Source: CAZLPW01 sp964561495 (GTDB taxonomy: Bacteria; Fidelibacterota; Marinisomatia; Marinisomatales; UBA1611). From it: a DNA stretch of 19,544 nt. The translations under genes and the position numbers were made by a program. The notes beneath the pieces are model-generated. The model made no database searches. It was not told where the DNA came from and saw only the letters and a program-made list of their open reading frames with translations. Positions 7,670 through 15,898 of the stretch are shown piece by piece. How positions within the stretch are numbered: the first letter of the stretch is position 1; each line of letters starts with the position of its first letter. The stretch spans positions 1-19,544 of the forward strand of contig CAZLPW010000037.1 in NCBI GenBank assembly GCA_964561495.1. Reading direction: 5' to 3'.

Positions 7670-8156
7670 CATAAACTAAAGACCAATCCTTTATTTCTCC
7701 TTTTGTGTTAGCTATTGCAATCCTATCAAACTTAATCATTTTGGGAATGTGGATATTTTTTATTCGGCCTTTTAAATCTTTATCATTAAATCGACCATAT
7801 ACAAGACTTAGATGAGGATCAAAAGAGTAATCTATATCACTTGAAATTCTATTTGAAAAATATTTTTGGATATCAAAAATTTTAGAATTTGATCTTAAAT
7901 CAATATAAAAGACTTTCCAAGGCGGCTCACCAATCTTTAACCCATTTGTTTCACAACTCAGCTCAGTTGATTTTTTTCGGCATGAGTCAACTAAATCAAT
8001 AATACCTAATATTGGTTTTTTCAGACCTCCGATTAACGTGCAATGAGGACTAAAAATTGAGCAAGAAAAATAGCTACACGTTTTTTTTATTAATCTACCA
8101 AGTAAATCATTGGATTCGGAGCTTGGTATAAGCCAGATTGAATAATTTGGTACCAC
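7670..8156 (-). CDS. 2H phosphoesterase (cyclic phosphodiesterase / 2'-5' RNA ligase superfamily), C terminus lost in gap
   Basis: 162 residues are visible from a GTG start at 8156. It has the two signature motifs of the 2H superfamily: SPHCTL (H38, T40) and DPHLSLVYG (H115, S117), about 77 residues apart. The opening YSIWLIPS and the PHLSLVYG motif are closest to the CPDase branch that opens 2',3'-cyclic phosphates (ADP-ribose 1'',2''-cyclic phosphate in eukaryotes). A bacterial role could be RNA end processing or cyclic-nucleotide turnover. The protein has no signal peptide, so it should be cytoplasmic. Its GTG overlaps the TAG of the aminopeptidase by one base (TAGTG), so the two are probably translationally coupled. 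The stop codon must lie in the 44-N gap; the visible end WSLVY resembles a family C terminus. Confidence 0.8.
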
Positions 8157-10639
8157 TATTTAAGAATTGTTTCTATTTGTTTTAGCTTTAGTTTTAAATT
8201 ATCTAACTCTATTTGTTCAATCGATTTTTTTGAAATCTTTGGTCTATTAATAATTCCCTTTGCATATCGAACATCTCTTGATAAAGTTGGATCATCAAGT
8301 GCCAATTTATCAAGACGCTCTATGTGAGATTTGTCTCCAAATTTAGCTAGTGCATACACTGATCTTTGCCTGATACTTCTACTAGAATCATCTAAGAAAT
8401 TTTCAAATATTTCAATTGTCTCTGGCTTAAGCTTTACATATTTCTCTAGTTGAGATATACACTCAGTCCTTGCTCTCCAGGCGATATTCCCATACTCAGA
8501 TAATTCTACTAATTTTTCATAATTTTTTTCACTTATCACACTTCCATAATATGAAATAGCTGCCTTACGTATAACTTCATTATGCGAGTCCCTATTCTTT
8601 AGTTTCTCTAGCTTAGTCTTGGCAATACCACTATCAACCTTAATCAAGGCACGAAATGCATCAGCAACTCCATAATATTTTTCCTCGTTTTCAACAACAC
8701 TGCTTAGAAATTCAGAAACATTTTTATTCCCCTTATAGATTTTCATGGAGGAATAAATAGCACGCTTAACTCTATTATCTTGATGTTCAGTAAGCTTTAT
8801 TAATTCATCTTCATATTTATTAACATTCAATTTTGAGAATGCTATAGCAGCTTCTTTTCTTACAGCCCAAAATGGATCTGAACCTATAGAGGTTAGTAAA
8901 GCATTTTCAACATTCCGCCTACCCTTTTTATTGGCTAATACTCTTGCTGCTGATATTCGATCTAGAATATTTGGTGCCATCTGCAATTGCAGTATCCATT
9001 CGGATATATTTTTATCAAAATTAAGTTTACAAGGAATCCGATTCCCTGTGTTAAATACAACAAGTTTAGGCCTGTTTTTGGAAGGAAAATCAAAAACCAT
9101 TTCTCTTTGATCAATCGTAAATGAATTTACATTTTCATCAATTCTCACATCCACATTGACTTTGAATATATTTGACTTTTTCAGATCTTGAACCTGCTTT
9201 ACACTGACCCTGACCATCTCATTCCTTGGGTTATAATTCCATGAAACCTTAAACTCTGGGTAACCAGGTTCATACAACCACTGTTTAAAAAACCAATCTA
9301 AGTTTTGACCAGTAGTTAGTTCAATTGATTTTTTAAAGTCTGATGTCTCAACATTTTTTCCCTTATTAGACAATGTATAATGATTAATTGATTTCCAAAA
9401 CCCCTCATCTCCAACCTGATCATTTATCATATTAAGGATTAGACTACCTTTTTCATATACGTGCGCATTAAAAAGGTCCATAGGATCATAAAAACGATCA
9501 TAAACTGATGGATAACGAGCTAGACTATCTTGCTTTAAATATTTATCTATCTCTTCCTGACGAAGATATTCTGATTCATCATATCCAAAAGCATGTTCTA
9601 AATATTTGCGAGCGAAATACGATGCAAAACCCTCGTTTAGCCAAATATTAGCCCAATTCCTGGTTGTAATCATGTTGCCAAACCACTGATGAGCTAATTC
9701 ATGTGCAACTAGTTCATGACTGCTTACATCAGGAACAGAATACTTATCATGCATGGTTATATCAGAATAATGTGAGAGAGTAATATTCTCCATACCGAGA
9801 AACATAAAATCTTCAGTTATTACCTGATCGTATTTTTCATAGGGATATTTAACCCCCGTCTTTTTATTAAAAAATTCTATCATATCTGGTGTTTTACCAA
9901 AAGAACGAATAGCTTCATCTTTATTATTATCATATACCCAATAATTGACAGACATACCATTATATGAATCTTCTACTTTTACATATTCACCAACAACAAA
10001 AGAGATTAAATAACTAACCATTGGAAAGTTTTCTCTCCAATGCCAAGTGTGTGTGCTATCTTTGTTATTTACTTTTGATAACAACTCACCATTCGACAGT
10101 GCTGTGTACTTTTCATTGACTGTTAGGATACACTCAAATGTAGAACGGTCATTTGGATAATCATAAATTGGGACCCAGTGATGATTATCTTCTTCTTCTC
10201 CCTGAGTCCATGCCTGCCAACGTTTTTCTGGGTAGTTTATATCTGGAGAAATGAAATAAAGACCCTTTTTAGGATATGAAATGTAGTCAATCCTTATGTC
10301 AACTGTATCTTCCCAACCTAATGGATTATAAAGATGTGTATAGATAAGTGTTTGATCTTGAGTAAAATCAATATCTTTACCATTTAGTCTAACCCTACGA
10401 ACATTCATATCTTCTGCATCAAAAATAATTTCATCCAAATTCGAACTTAAAGGACTAAGGGTATGAATCACATATCCTTTTACGCATTTATTTTTGAGGC
10501 TTACATTTACATTAATCTGAATATGATGAATATCTACATGTCGGTCTCTAGTCCTTTGTAATGGAGGGAGCTCTTTTGGAAAAAGAAAAGAAAATATTAA
10601 GAATATAAATATTTTTTTCACTTTTTTATTCTTCTTCAT
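8156..10639 (-). CDS. M1 family aminopeptidase with C-terminal HEAT repeats, exported
   Basis: I place the start at the ATG at 10639, which yields a signal peptide (MKKNKKVKKIFIFLIFSFLFP); the frame continues 11 codons further to 10672, but that extension would spoil the signal. In this numbering the M1 signatures are GMEN (282-285, E284), HELAH (313-317), E336 in LNEGFA, and the catalytic tyrosine Y395 in YEKGS. From about residue 560 the helical ERAP1-type domain is replaced by HEAT-like repeats (RISAARVLA; AVRKEAAIAFSKL; RSIRQRSVYALAKFG), ending in a short Lys/Leu helix. It should trim N-terminal residues from peptides in the periplasm or outside. The start overlaps the end of the upstream small gene by 14 bases. 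Confidence 0.95.
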   Translation of the reverse strand: MKKNKKVKKIFIFLIFSFLFPKELPPLQRTRDRHVDIHHIQINVNVSLKNKCVKGYVIHTLSPLSSNLDEIIFDAEDMNVRRVRLNGKDIDFTQDQTLIYTHLYNPLGWEDTVDIRIDYISYPKKGLYFISPDINYPEKRWQAWTQGEEEDNHHWVPIYDYPNDRSTFECILTVNEKYTALSNGELLSKVNNKDSTHTWHWRENFPMVSYLISFVVGEYVKVEDSYNGMSVNYWVYDNNKDEAIRSFGKTPDMIEFFNKKTGVKYPYEKYDQVITEDFMFLGMENITLSHYSDITMHDKYSVPDVSSHELVAHELAHQWFGNMITTRNWANIWLNEGFASYFARKYLEHAFGYDESEYLRQEEIDKYLKQDSLARYPSVYDRFYDPMDLFNAHVYEKGSLILNMINDQVGDEGFWKSINHYTLSNKGKNVETSDFKKSIELTTGQNLDWFFKQWLYEPGYPEFKVSWNYNPRNEMVRVSVKQVQDLKKSNIFKVNVDVRIDENVNSFTIDQREMVFDFPSKNRPKLVVFNTGNRIPCKLNFDKNISEWILQLQMAPNILDRISAARVLANKKGRRNVENALLTSIGSDPFWAVRKEAAIAFSKLNVNKYEDELIKLTEHQDNRVKRAIYSSMKIYKGNKNVSEFLSSVVENEEKYYGVADAFRALIKVDSGIAKTKLEKLKNRDSHNEVIRKAAISYYGSVISEKNYEKLVELSEYGNIAWRARTECISQLEKYVKLKPETIEIFENFLDDSSRSIRQRSVYALAKFGDKSHIERLDKLALDDPTLSRDVRYAKGIINRPKISKKSIEQIELDNLKLKLKQIETILK

Positions 10640-10835
10640 TAAATCTGTTTTTTCGGTGCATCCTAGCATCATTAATAATCCTTTTTGCCATCTCCTCTAT
10701 TACTCTAGAATCTTCATTACCATCATAGTTATTTACTAAATCTAATTTTTTAGAATCATCTTGCAAAAGAAAAATGATTAATAATCCAATCATTATTAAT
10801 AACAATATAAGACCTAAAAAAACTGCAAATTCCAT
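10626..10835 (-). CDS. Small single-pass membrane protein (69 aa), unknown
   Basis: Residues 4-24 form one hydrophobic helix (AVFLGLILLLIMIGLLIIFLL). The remainder is a polar, charged tail (SRVIEEMAKRIINDARMHRK). I recognise no family. The stop overlaps the preferred start of the aminopeptidase by 14 bases (the ATG lies inside TTTAATGAAGAAGAATAA), the arrangement expected of a coupled operon, which supports it being real. The tail probably faces the cytoplasm. An inverted repeat of eight-base arms lies 16 bases upstream. It could serve as an adaptor for an unknown partner, but nothing in the sequence shows this. Confidence 0.6.
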   Translation of the reverse strand: MEFAVFLGLILLLIMIGLLIIFLLQDDSKKLDLVNNYDGNEDSRVIEEMAKRIINDARMHRKNRFNEEE

Positions 10836-10850
10836 ATTTTTTTCTAAAAA

Positions 10851-10868
10851 TTTTTATCCAGATAAAAA
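10851..10868. repeat. 8-bp perfect inverted repeat, 2-base spacer
   Basis: TTTTTATC and GATAAAAA separated by CA, in the divergent gap between the small membrane protein and ctaA. It could be an operator for either gene, but the AT-rich setting makes chance occurrence quite possible. Confidence 0.35.
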
Positions 10869-10989
10869 CAAAAACTAATAAGAATTGGATAAATTTAATG
10901 AAACAATATACTGTCATCTAAATAATTAAAATTTCAACTTAAAAAGTTTTTTTATCGAAATAACACTTCCTTCATTTGCTAAATTTTAA

Positions 10990-10995
10990 TATAAT
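10990..10995 (+). promoter_or_regulatory. Probable -10 box (TATAAT) for ctaA
   Basis: An exact TATAAT ends 13 bases before the preferred ctaA ATG at 11009, which would leave a leader of about six bases. I see no convincing -35 hexamer. The 173-base divergent gap (10836-11008) otherwise holds only AT-rich sequence and the small inverted repeat. Confidence 0.4.
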
Positions 10996-11008
10996 TTTTT
11001 ATTTATTA

Positions 11009-12034
11009 ATGAATCAAAAATCTTACAACTCTGGGCTTACACATTTATCTAAGTTTACAATACTTAGTACATTAATTTTAATTTTTGTGGGTGCATTGGT
11101 TAAAAGCCATGAGGTTGGCTTATCCGTCCCAGATTGGCCCACAACCTACGGAGAAAACATGTTTGTTTTTCCGCTCTCTCAAATGGTAGGTGGTATTTTC
11201 TATGAGCACGGTCATAGACTGATTGCAACATTTGTAGGTTTTCTAACTTTATGCCAAACTTTATGGCTTAGCATATCGAATGGAGAAAAATGGCTAAAAG
11301 TTATGGGGTTTATCTCTCTTTGTGTAGTCATTACACAAGGAATGTTTGGAGGATTGACCGTTATCTTTTTCCTCCCTCCTCTGGTGTCAATTATCCATGC
11401 TACTCTTGCGCAAACTTTTTTAGTTATACTAATAATTATTGCATATGGTTTATCTAAAGAACGGCTAAAAAGAGACAAAAAAATTGATTTTAACACAAAA
11501 ATACAGATTAGAGCATTTATCATAGGGCTTTTGATTTATATCCAACTAATATTGGGAGCGCTAGTTAGGCATACCTCATCTGGACTCGCAATCCCAGATT
11601 TCCCAACCATGGGTGGAACTTTTTTACCAATTTTTAATGATTCAATGTTAAAATATATAAATAATTATTTATTTGATATAGATAAAGATATGGTATCAAT
11701 ATTTCAGGTTGTGATTCATTTTTTCCATAGAATGGGAGCTTTAATTATAAGTATATCTTTTTTGATATTCTTTTTTAAATATCACAATAGTTTAAAACAT
11801 AATAAAAATATTGGTTTTTCTTTATGGTCTATACTTTTTACTATTTTTTTTCAAATTATCCTTGGAGCAGCTACCGTACTTTCAGAAAAACATGAAATTA
11901 TTACTAGTCTTCATGTTTTAAATGGAGCATTTCTTTTAGGGTTAACTGTGTTATTAATACTGCAGCTTAGCCCTGTAGACTTTAATAAATGGCCTATTTT
12001 AGATAGATTTGAAATATCTACTGACCATAGATAG
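11009..12034 (+). CDS. ctaA: Heme A synthase (CtaA/COX15)
   Basis: CtaA oxidises the C8 methyl of heme O to the formyl of heme A, the cofactor of aa3-type cytochrome oxidases, in the cytoplasmic membrane. The 341-aa protein has about eight membrane helices in two pseudo-repeats. Each half carries the family loop (HEVGLSVPDWPTTYG and HTSSGLAIPDFPT). The heme-ligand histidines are in place: E66/H69 in EHGHRL, H130 in IHATLAQ, H240 in HFFHRMGA and H302 in SLHVLNGA. I chose ATG 11009 rather than the in-frame TTG at 10976 because the extra 11 residues are not conserved in the family and the -10-like box lies between. No SD is visible. Its presence implies aerobic respiration. The oxidase and heme O synthase are not in the window. 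Confidence 0.95.
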   Translation: MNQKSYNSGLTHLSKFTILSTLILIFVGALVKSHEVGLSVPDWPTTYGENMFVFPLSQMVGGIFYEHGHRLIATFVGFLTLCQTLWLSISNGEKWLKVMGFISLCVVITQGMFGGLTVIFFLPPLVSIIHATLAQTFLVILIIIAYGLSKERLKRDKKIDFNTKIQIRAFIIGLLIYIQLILGALVRHTSSGLAIPDFPTMGGTFLPIFNDSMLKYINNYLFDIDKDMVSIFQVVIHFFHRMGALIISISFLIFFFKYHNSLKHNKNIGFSLWSILFTIFFQIILGAATVLSEKHEIITSLHVLNGAFLLGLTVLLILQLSPVDFNKWPILDRFEISTDHR

Positions 12035-12047
12035 TGGTATTTTAAAC

Positions 12048-12073
12048 TCAAATTTTATTTTCTTTAAATTTGA
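12048..12073 (+). terminator. Possible weak terminator hairpin after ctaA
   Basis: TCAAATTT (12048-12055) pairs perfectly with AAATTTGA (12066-12073) around a ten-base loop. The stem has only two G/C pairs and the following bases are only partly T, so at best it is a weak terminator between ctaA and the transporter. Confidence 0.3.
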
Positions 12074-12118
12074 TATTGTTATACTATAAATCAATTACAT
12101 TGATATAAATTTAAATTA

Positions 12119-13357
12119 ATGAATCAGCTAGCTTGGTTTAAAAAAACACTTGGTCCAGGAATCCTTTTCGCGAGCACCGCCATAGGTGTCTCGCACCTAG
12201 TTCAGTCAACTAGGGCTGGAGCTGCTTACGGGTTTGGCTTATTAATTTTTATTATAATTGCAAATACTTTTAAATATCCATTCTTTGAATTTGCCTCTCG
12301 CTATGCTAATGCTACGGGAACAAGTATTATTGATGGGTATAAAAAACTCGGCCCTTGGGTACTTTGGGGTTACCTAATAATAACAATTATCTCGATGTTT
12401 TTTATTACAGCAGCGGTTGGTGCTGTTACATCAGGTTTTCTGCAAAATCTACTAGGAACAACAAACCTAGGAATATGGAATCAGCTGGTTTTATTTTCTA
12501 TTTGCGGGATCATTTTATCGCTTGGAAAATACAGCTCTTTAGATAGTCTTATAAAGGTTATTGGTTTTACACTTTTAATATCAACTTTGTTTGCATTTTC
12601 CACTGTCCTTATTAAAGGTCCATACTCACCAAACTTATTCCCAAAGATATCATACAATACTCATGATATCTTATTTATTATTGCTGTTATGGGATGGATG
12701 CCAACAGCTGTAGACCTGTCATCTTGGAACAGTCTTTGGACTATCGAAAGAATAAATCAAACTAAATATAAACCCGCTCTTAAAGAAACAATTTTTGAAT
12801 TCAATCTTGGATATTTCATATCAGCGGGACTTTCAATATGTTTTGTAACTCTTGGAGCATATTTAATGTATGGTACAGAAATTTCCTTTAATAATAATAG
12901 TGCATTATTTGCTAATCAGGTAATCCAATTATATACAATCTCTATAGGGTCTTGGAGTGAAATAATTATTACTATCTCTAGTTTTAGTATTATGTTTGGA
13001 ACCTGTATCGCAGTTTTCGATGGATATGCTAGATCCGCAGATAGATGTATAAGACTATGTTTTCAAGAAAAGGTAGAAAACTTCCCCGTATATAGTATTC
13101 TTATTTGGTTTTTAGTTATTGGCTCAATGGGTATTATAAGTCGATTTGGTAGCCAATTAAAACAACTAGTTGATCTAGCAACTACCATTTCTTTTTTAAT
13201 TGCACCTTTTGTTGCTATTGCGAATACTATATTGGTTAGCAAAAAACATATTGACTTAAAATTTTTACCTCCTAAATGGTTGAATTATCTTGCTATAGCA
13301 GGGATAATTTATTTGGTAGGATTTGGTGGGCTTTTTGTCTTTATTAAAATAATTTAG
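12119..13357 (+). CDS. NRAMP-family transporter with non-canonical metal-site motifs
   Basis: A 412-aa integral membrane protein with about 11 helices. It aligns by eye with the NRAMP/MntH family of proton-coupled Mn/Fe importers: TM1 starts GPGILFASTAIG and continues to STRAGA, and TM6 has the GWMP segment (192-195). The residues that coordinate metal in canonical members are changed: DPGN is GVSH (23-26) and the MPH of TM6 is MPT (194-196), followed by D199. Such divergent NRAMP relatives are known in several bacterial phyla and their substrate is unclear. It follows ctaA by 84 bases. The start is the ATG at 12119, with TATAAA nearby and no SD. I would not name it mntH. Confidence 0.85.
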   Translation: MNQLAWFKKTLGPGILFASTAIGVSHLVQSTRAGAAYGFGLLIFIIIANTFKYPFFEFASRYANATGTSIIDGYKKLGPWVLWGYLIITIISMFFITAAVGAVTSGFLQNLLGTTNLGIWNQLVLFSICGIILSLGKYSSLDSLIKVIGFTLLISTLFAFSTVLIKGPYSPNLFPKISYNTHDILFIIAVMGWMPTAVDLSSWNSLWTIERINQTKYKPALKETIFEFNLGYFISAGLSICFVTLGAYLMYGTEISFNNNSALFANQVIQLYTISIGSWSEIIITISSFSIMFGTCIAVFDGYARSADRCIRLCFQEKVENFPVYSILIWFLVIGSMGIISRFGSQLKQLVDLATTISFLIAPFVAIANTILVSKKHIDLKFLPPKWLNYLAIAGIIYLVGFGGLFVFIKII

Positions 13358-13361
13358 TCAA

Positions 13362-13380
13362 ATAAATTTTATCAATTTAT
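13362..13380. terminator. Possible bidirectional hairpin between convergent genes
   Basis: ATAAATT and AATTTAT, a 7-bp perfect inverted repeat with a five-base loop, in the 44-base gap between the ends of the NRAMP-like gene and the CotH-like gene. It has no G/C pairs, so it is weak. The location fits a shared transcription end. Confidence 0.25.
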
Positions 13381-13401
13381 ATATTAAACTATTAATTAAA
13401 C

Positions 13402-15615
13402 TTATTTTAAGAGTATAATTTTCTTTGATTGCTTGATATTTCCCACATTAAAAATAAAAAAATAGATACCACTGGATACTCTTTGTCTTTGATAATTAGT
13501 TGCATCCCATAAGACAGAATTATAACCCGCACTCTGTCTGCCTTTATAAATATTGCGAATGAAATTACCAGATATGTCATATACGCTTACATCGACTATT
13601 TCATTTTTAGATAATATATAGTCCAAATTAGTTATAGGATTAAAGGGATTTGGAAAAGGTTCATTCAGAGTATATGACAAAGGTAAAACTTTAACATCTT
13701 TAACTTCCAAAAACTGTTGATCCATCCAATCAATACGATCTCCAATCCAGTTTTTTAAATAATTTATTTCGCTGAAATAATTTCCTCCCACAAAAGCATT
13801 TGGCCAAATATATTCATTAAGTATTGGCCATCTCTGAAAATTTCGTTCTTGCGCTTCTCCAATCAAACTAACAGCTGAGTCAATTGCATTATATATTGAA
13901 TCAACTGAAAATATAGTTTGTCTTAGAAAAGCCCACCTTTGGTGATACAAATCTCTAAATATTTGGTCATCCCAGATAATTTGCCACCAAAATGGAATTC
14001 TAAAATTATCATTTTCAGGGATTTCATTCTTTACTTGCCAACCATTAATATCCCACCCGTTGTAGTAATCTGCATTTCCAAATGCTAGGTTATAATCCCA
14101 GATAGGCCCCATATAAAGAAGACTGTCAACACTGTTTTTATTCTTATACATGTAAGCACTCAAACGATATGCATCAACATTTTTAGATATTTCACTAACA
14201 ATAGAAACATCTATAAAAGAACCTATATCAATATAATTATAATAACCTAAAATAGGATCATCATAGTCTTCACTCAATAATAAACTTTCAAAATCAGAAA
14301 AATAAGCTCTAATATATTCTTCTTGTTCTGAAACTATCTCATCCGGTTTCGGGTAGTGATATTGATAATAAAACCCCGTAGATGGTTCATCTGGCAATTC
14401 TGAATACCAACCATTATTATTTTCACCATTCCATTTATCAACCTTAATAATATATCCCCCAGTTAAATCATCACCAGAGGTTTCATCAGGGTCCAGCTTT
14501 GAGATATCTATTCTATTATCATCTCTCTTAATTTTTTCCATGAATAAATAAAGCCCTTTATAGTCACCATTAATTAGAAGCTCGCAAAAACGCGTTCTAC
14601 TAGAATATCTACCCATATCCCTAGCAAGTTTATAAGCTAAGTAGTTACGAATAAGTGATTTATCACTATACGGTGCATATAATATCCAATCATTTTCTTC
14701 AGGTAGGCCTAAAACTGAAACATTGTTATTATTTCCATCACTATCTTGAGTCTCAAGAGCATATTGTTTTTTAGGAAACATTTGAGAAGATGAACCTCGA
14801 ATTTCTATACTAATTCGTCCATCATAGTCATTAAATGAGTCTACTAAATTATTTATGCCATTAGAATTATTAACTATACCCATATGAGCAATAATCCTTG
14901 TATCACTAATAATTTCCTGATCGTAGGTATTTATATTAATAATAGGCAGATTTGAAACTGAAAAATTAAAGGGAGGGATAAACCAATCTGGAACGGGTCT
15001 AAAATAACTTGAATTATTATCGAAAGAAAAAGAAAGAAAAAAATTACTGGATAAATCTGATGAAGATATTCCAACATTGTGAACCTGTAATGCCAAAACA
15101 TTTTCTCCATAGACAAGCAAAGAATCTAGACTCTCCGAATCCAGAATAAAGGGCTCAGGATATCCGCCATTATATAAGGAAGCTTCATGATCCGCTGAAG
15201 TCGGTGTATTATATGAGATAAATTCTCCATAAGTTTCTAGATTACTAGATCGTGCAATTTCATATCCATTTAGATAAGCAATAAAACCATCATCATAGTC
15301 AGCATGCAGAACTGCTTCTTCAAATAAATAAATATTTTCAACATTGAAACTTTTTCTTAAATAAACAGATATAGTTTGATCAATAGTTGTACCATCATCA
15401 TCATCCCCATATCCAAATCCACCTTGTCCATTTGTCCAATTAGAAGTCTCATATCCTAGCATGTTCCAGTTTTCTTCAGGTTCCATTTCTGGAACTAAAT
15501 AAAACCAATTATCATCAGAAAAAATAGCTGTCCTCCAAAATATTTCGCCGAAAAGAAAGCTGGATTGAATCAAAAAAAACAGTATGCAAAATTTAATTTT
15601 TAAAAAAGAATTCAT
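13402..15615 (-). CDS. Secreted CotH-kinase-like protein with C-terminal Por/T9SS-type sorting domain
   Basis: 737 aa from ATG 15615 (in-frame TTG at 15636 rejected). Residues 1-23 are a signal peptide. About 25-200 form a beta-sandwich of the type often found beside CotH (NGQGGFGYGDDDD, YLRKSF, DDGFIAYLNGYE). The CotH fold follows: RGSSSQMFPKKQYALE, WILYAPYSDKSLIRNYL, GDYKGLYLFMEKIKRD and GPIWDYNLAFGN with D507. CotH proteins are atypical kinases that phosphorylate spore or surface proteins; the activity of bacterial surface versions is little known. The last 85 or so residues carry NEPFPNPFNPIT and end SSGIYFFIFNVG...KKIILLK, a FlgD-like domain of the kind used for type IX secretion sorting. 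It should be a cell-surface or released protein. It stands alone, convergent with the NRAMP-like gene. Confidence 0.92.
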   Translation of the reverse strand: MNSFLKIKFCILFFLIQSSFLFGEIFWRTAIFSDDNWFYLVPEMEPEENWNMLGYETSNWTNGQGGFGYGDDDDGTTIDQTISVYLRKSFNVENIYLFEEAVLHADYDDGFIAYLNGYEIARSSNLETYGEFISYNTPTSADHEASLYNGGYPEPFILDSESLDSLLVYGENVLALQVHNVGISSSDLSSNFFLSFSFDNNSSYFRPVPDWFIPPFNFSVSNLPIININTYDQEIISDTRIIAHMGIVNNSNGINNLVDSFNDYDGRISIEIRGSSSQMFPKKQYALETQDSDGNNNNVSVLGLPEENDWILYAPYSDKSLIRNYLAYKLARDMGRYSSRTRFCELLINGDYKGLYLFMEKIKRDDNRIDISKLDPDETSGDDLTGGYIIKVDKWNGENNNGWYSELPDEPSTGFYYQYHYPKPDEIVSEQEEYIRAYFSDFESLLLSEDYDDPILGYYNYIDIGSFIDVSIVSEISKNVDAYRLSAYMYKNKNSVDSLLYMGPIWDYNLAFGNADYYNGWDINGWQVKNEIPENDNFRIPFWWQIIWDDQIFRDLYHQRWAFLRQTIFSVDSIYNAIDSAVSLIGEAQERNFQRWPILNEYIWPNAFVGGNYFSEINYLKNWIGDRIDWMDQQFLEVKDVKVLPLSYTLNEPFPNPFNPITNLDYILSKNEIVDVSVYDISGNFIRNIYKGRQSAGYNSVLWDATNYQRQRVSSGIYFFIFNVGNIKQSKKIILLK

Positions 15616-15627
15616 AAATATTTTTAC

Positions 15628-15633
15628 ATTATA
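15628..15633 (-). promoter_or_regulatory. Probable -10 box (TATAAT) for the CotH-like gene
   Basis: Minus strand TATAAT, preceded by TTG, ends 12 bases before the ATG at 15615. A transcript would have a leader of only about six bases. The in-frame TTG at 15636 would lie upstream of transcription, which supports the ATG. No good -35 is seen. Confidence 0.4.
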
Positions 15634-15648
15634 CAAGGTCTAAAACAG

Positions 15649-15783
15649 CTATTGTAGAAATTTTGTCAAATCAAATATATGTTTTAAAAACAGAGTAGCC
15701 GCTACATCATAAATAGGAGGAGCTACAGGAAAAGTAAAACTCCAAATAATAATCCCAGAGAACCAAAAAATATATTTTTTCAT
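15649..15783 (-). CDS. Doubtful small exported ORF (44 aa)
   Basis: From the ATG at 15783 the frame reads as a plausible signal peptide (MKKYIFWFSGIIIWSFTFP) followed by APPIYD and a short hydrophobic tail. The frame extends to a TTG at 15834 but that start is less likely. It ends 33 bases before the CotH-like start, on the same strand. The codon content is very AT-rich and the mature part would be only about 25 residues, so it may be chance. No family is recognised. The signal-like start resembles those of other exported proteins here (hydrophobic stretch ending FP). Confidence 0.25.
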   Translation of the reverse strand: MKKYIFWFSGIIIWSFTFPVAPPIYDVAATLFLKHIFDLTKFLQ

Positions 15784-15850
15784 TATATAATTTAACAGAA
15801 ATATATTTCTAATTGATAGTTTATTGGAATTCAATGGACACAGAACTAAC

Positions 15851-15887
15851 TTGTAATCTCAAAACCTTACTCTAAATTAGATTACAA
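15851..15887. promoter_or_regulatory. 9-bp perfect inverted repeat upstream of the symporter operon
   Basis: TTGTAATCT (15851-15859) and AGATTACAA (15879-15887), spacer 19 bases. The right arm overlaps a TACAAT hexamer (15883-15888) ten bases before the DUF4212 ATG, which could be a -10 box. The place and symmetry suggest an operator in the divergent gap before 15899. Confidence 0.4.
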
Positions 15888-15898
15888 TAAAAAAATAT

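Noticed and set aside
10976..11008. TTG start extending CtaA by 11 residues
   Set aside because: Extra residues are not family-like, and the TATAAT box lies inside this segment.
11212..11523. 103-aa minus-strand ORF inside ctaA
   Set aside because: Antisense to heme-ligand motifs of a recognised enzyme.
15616..15636. TTG start extending the CotH-like protein by seven residues
   Set aside because: It would sit upstream of the likely -10 box; the ATG at 15615 gives a better signal peptide.
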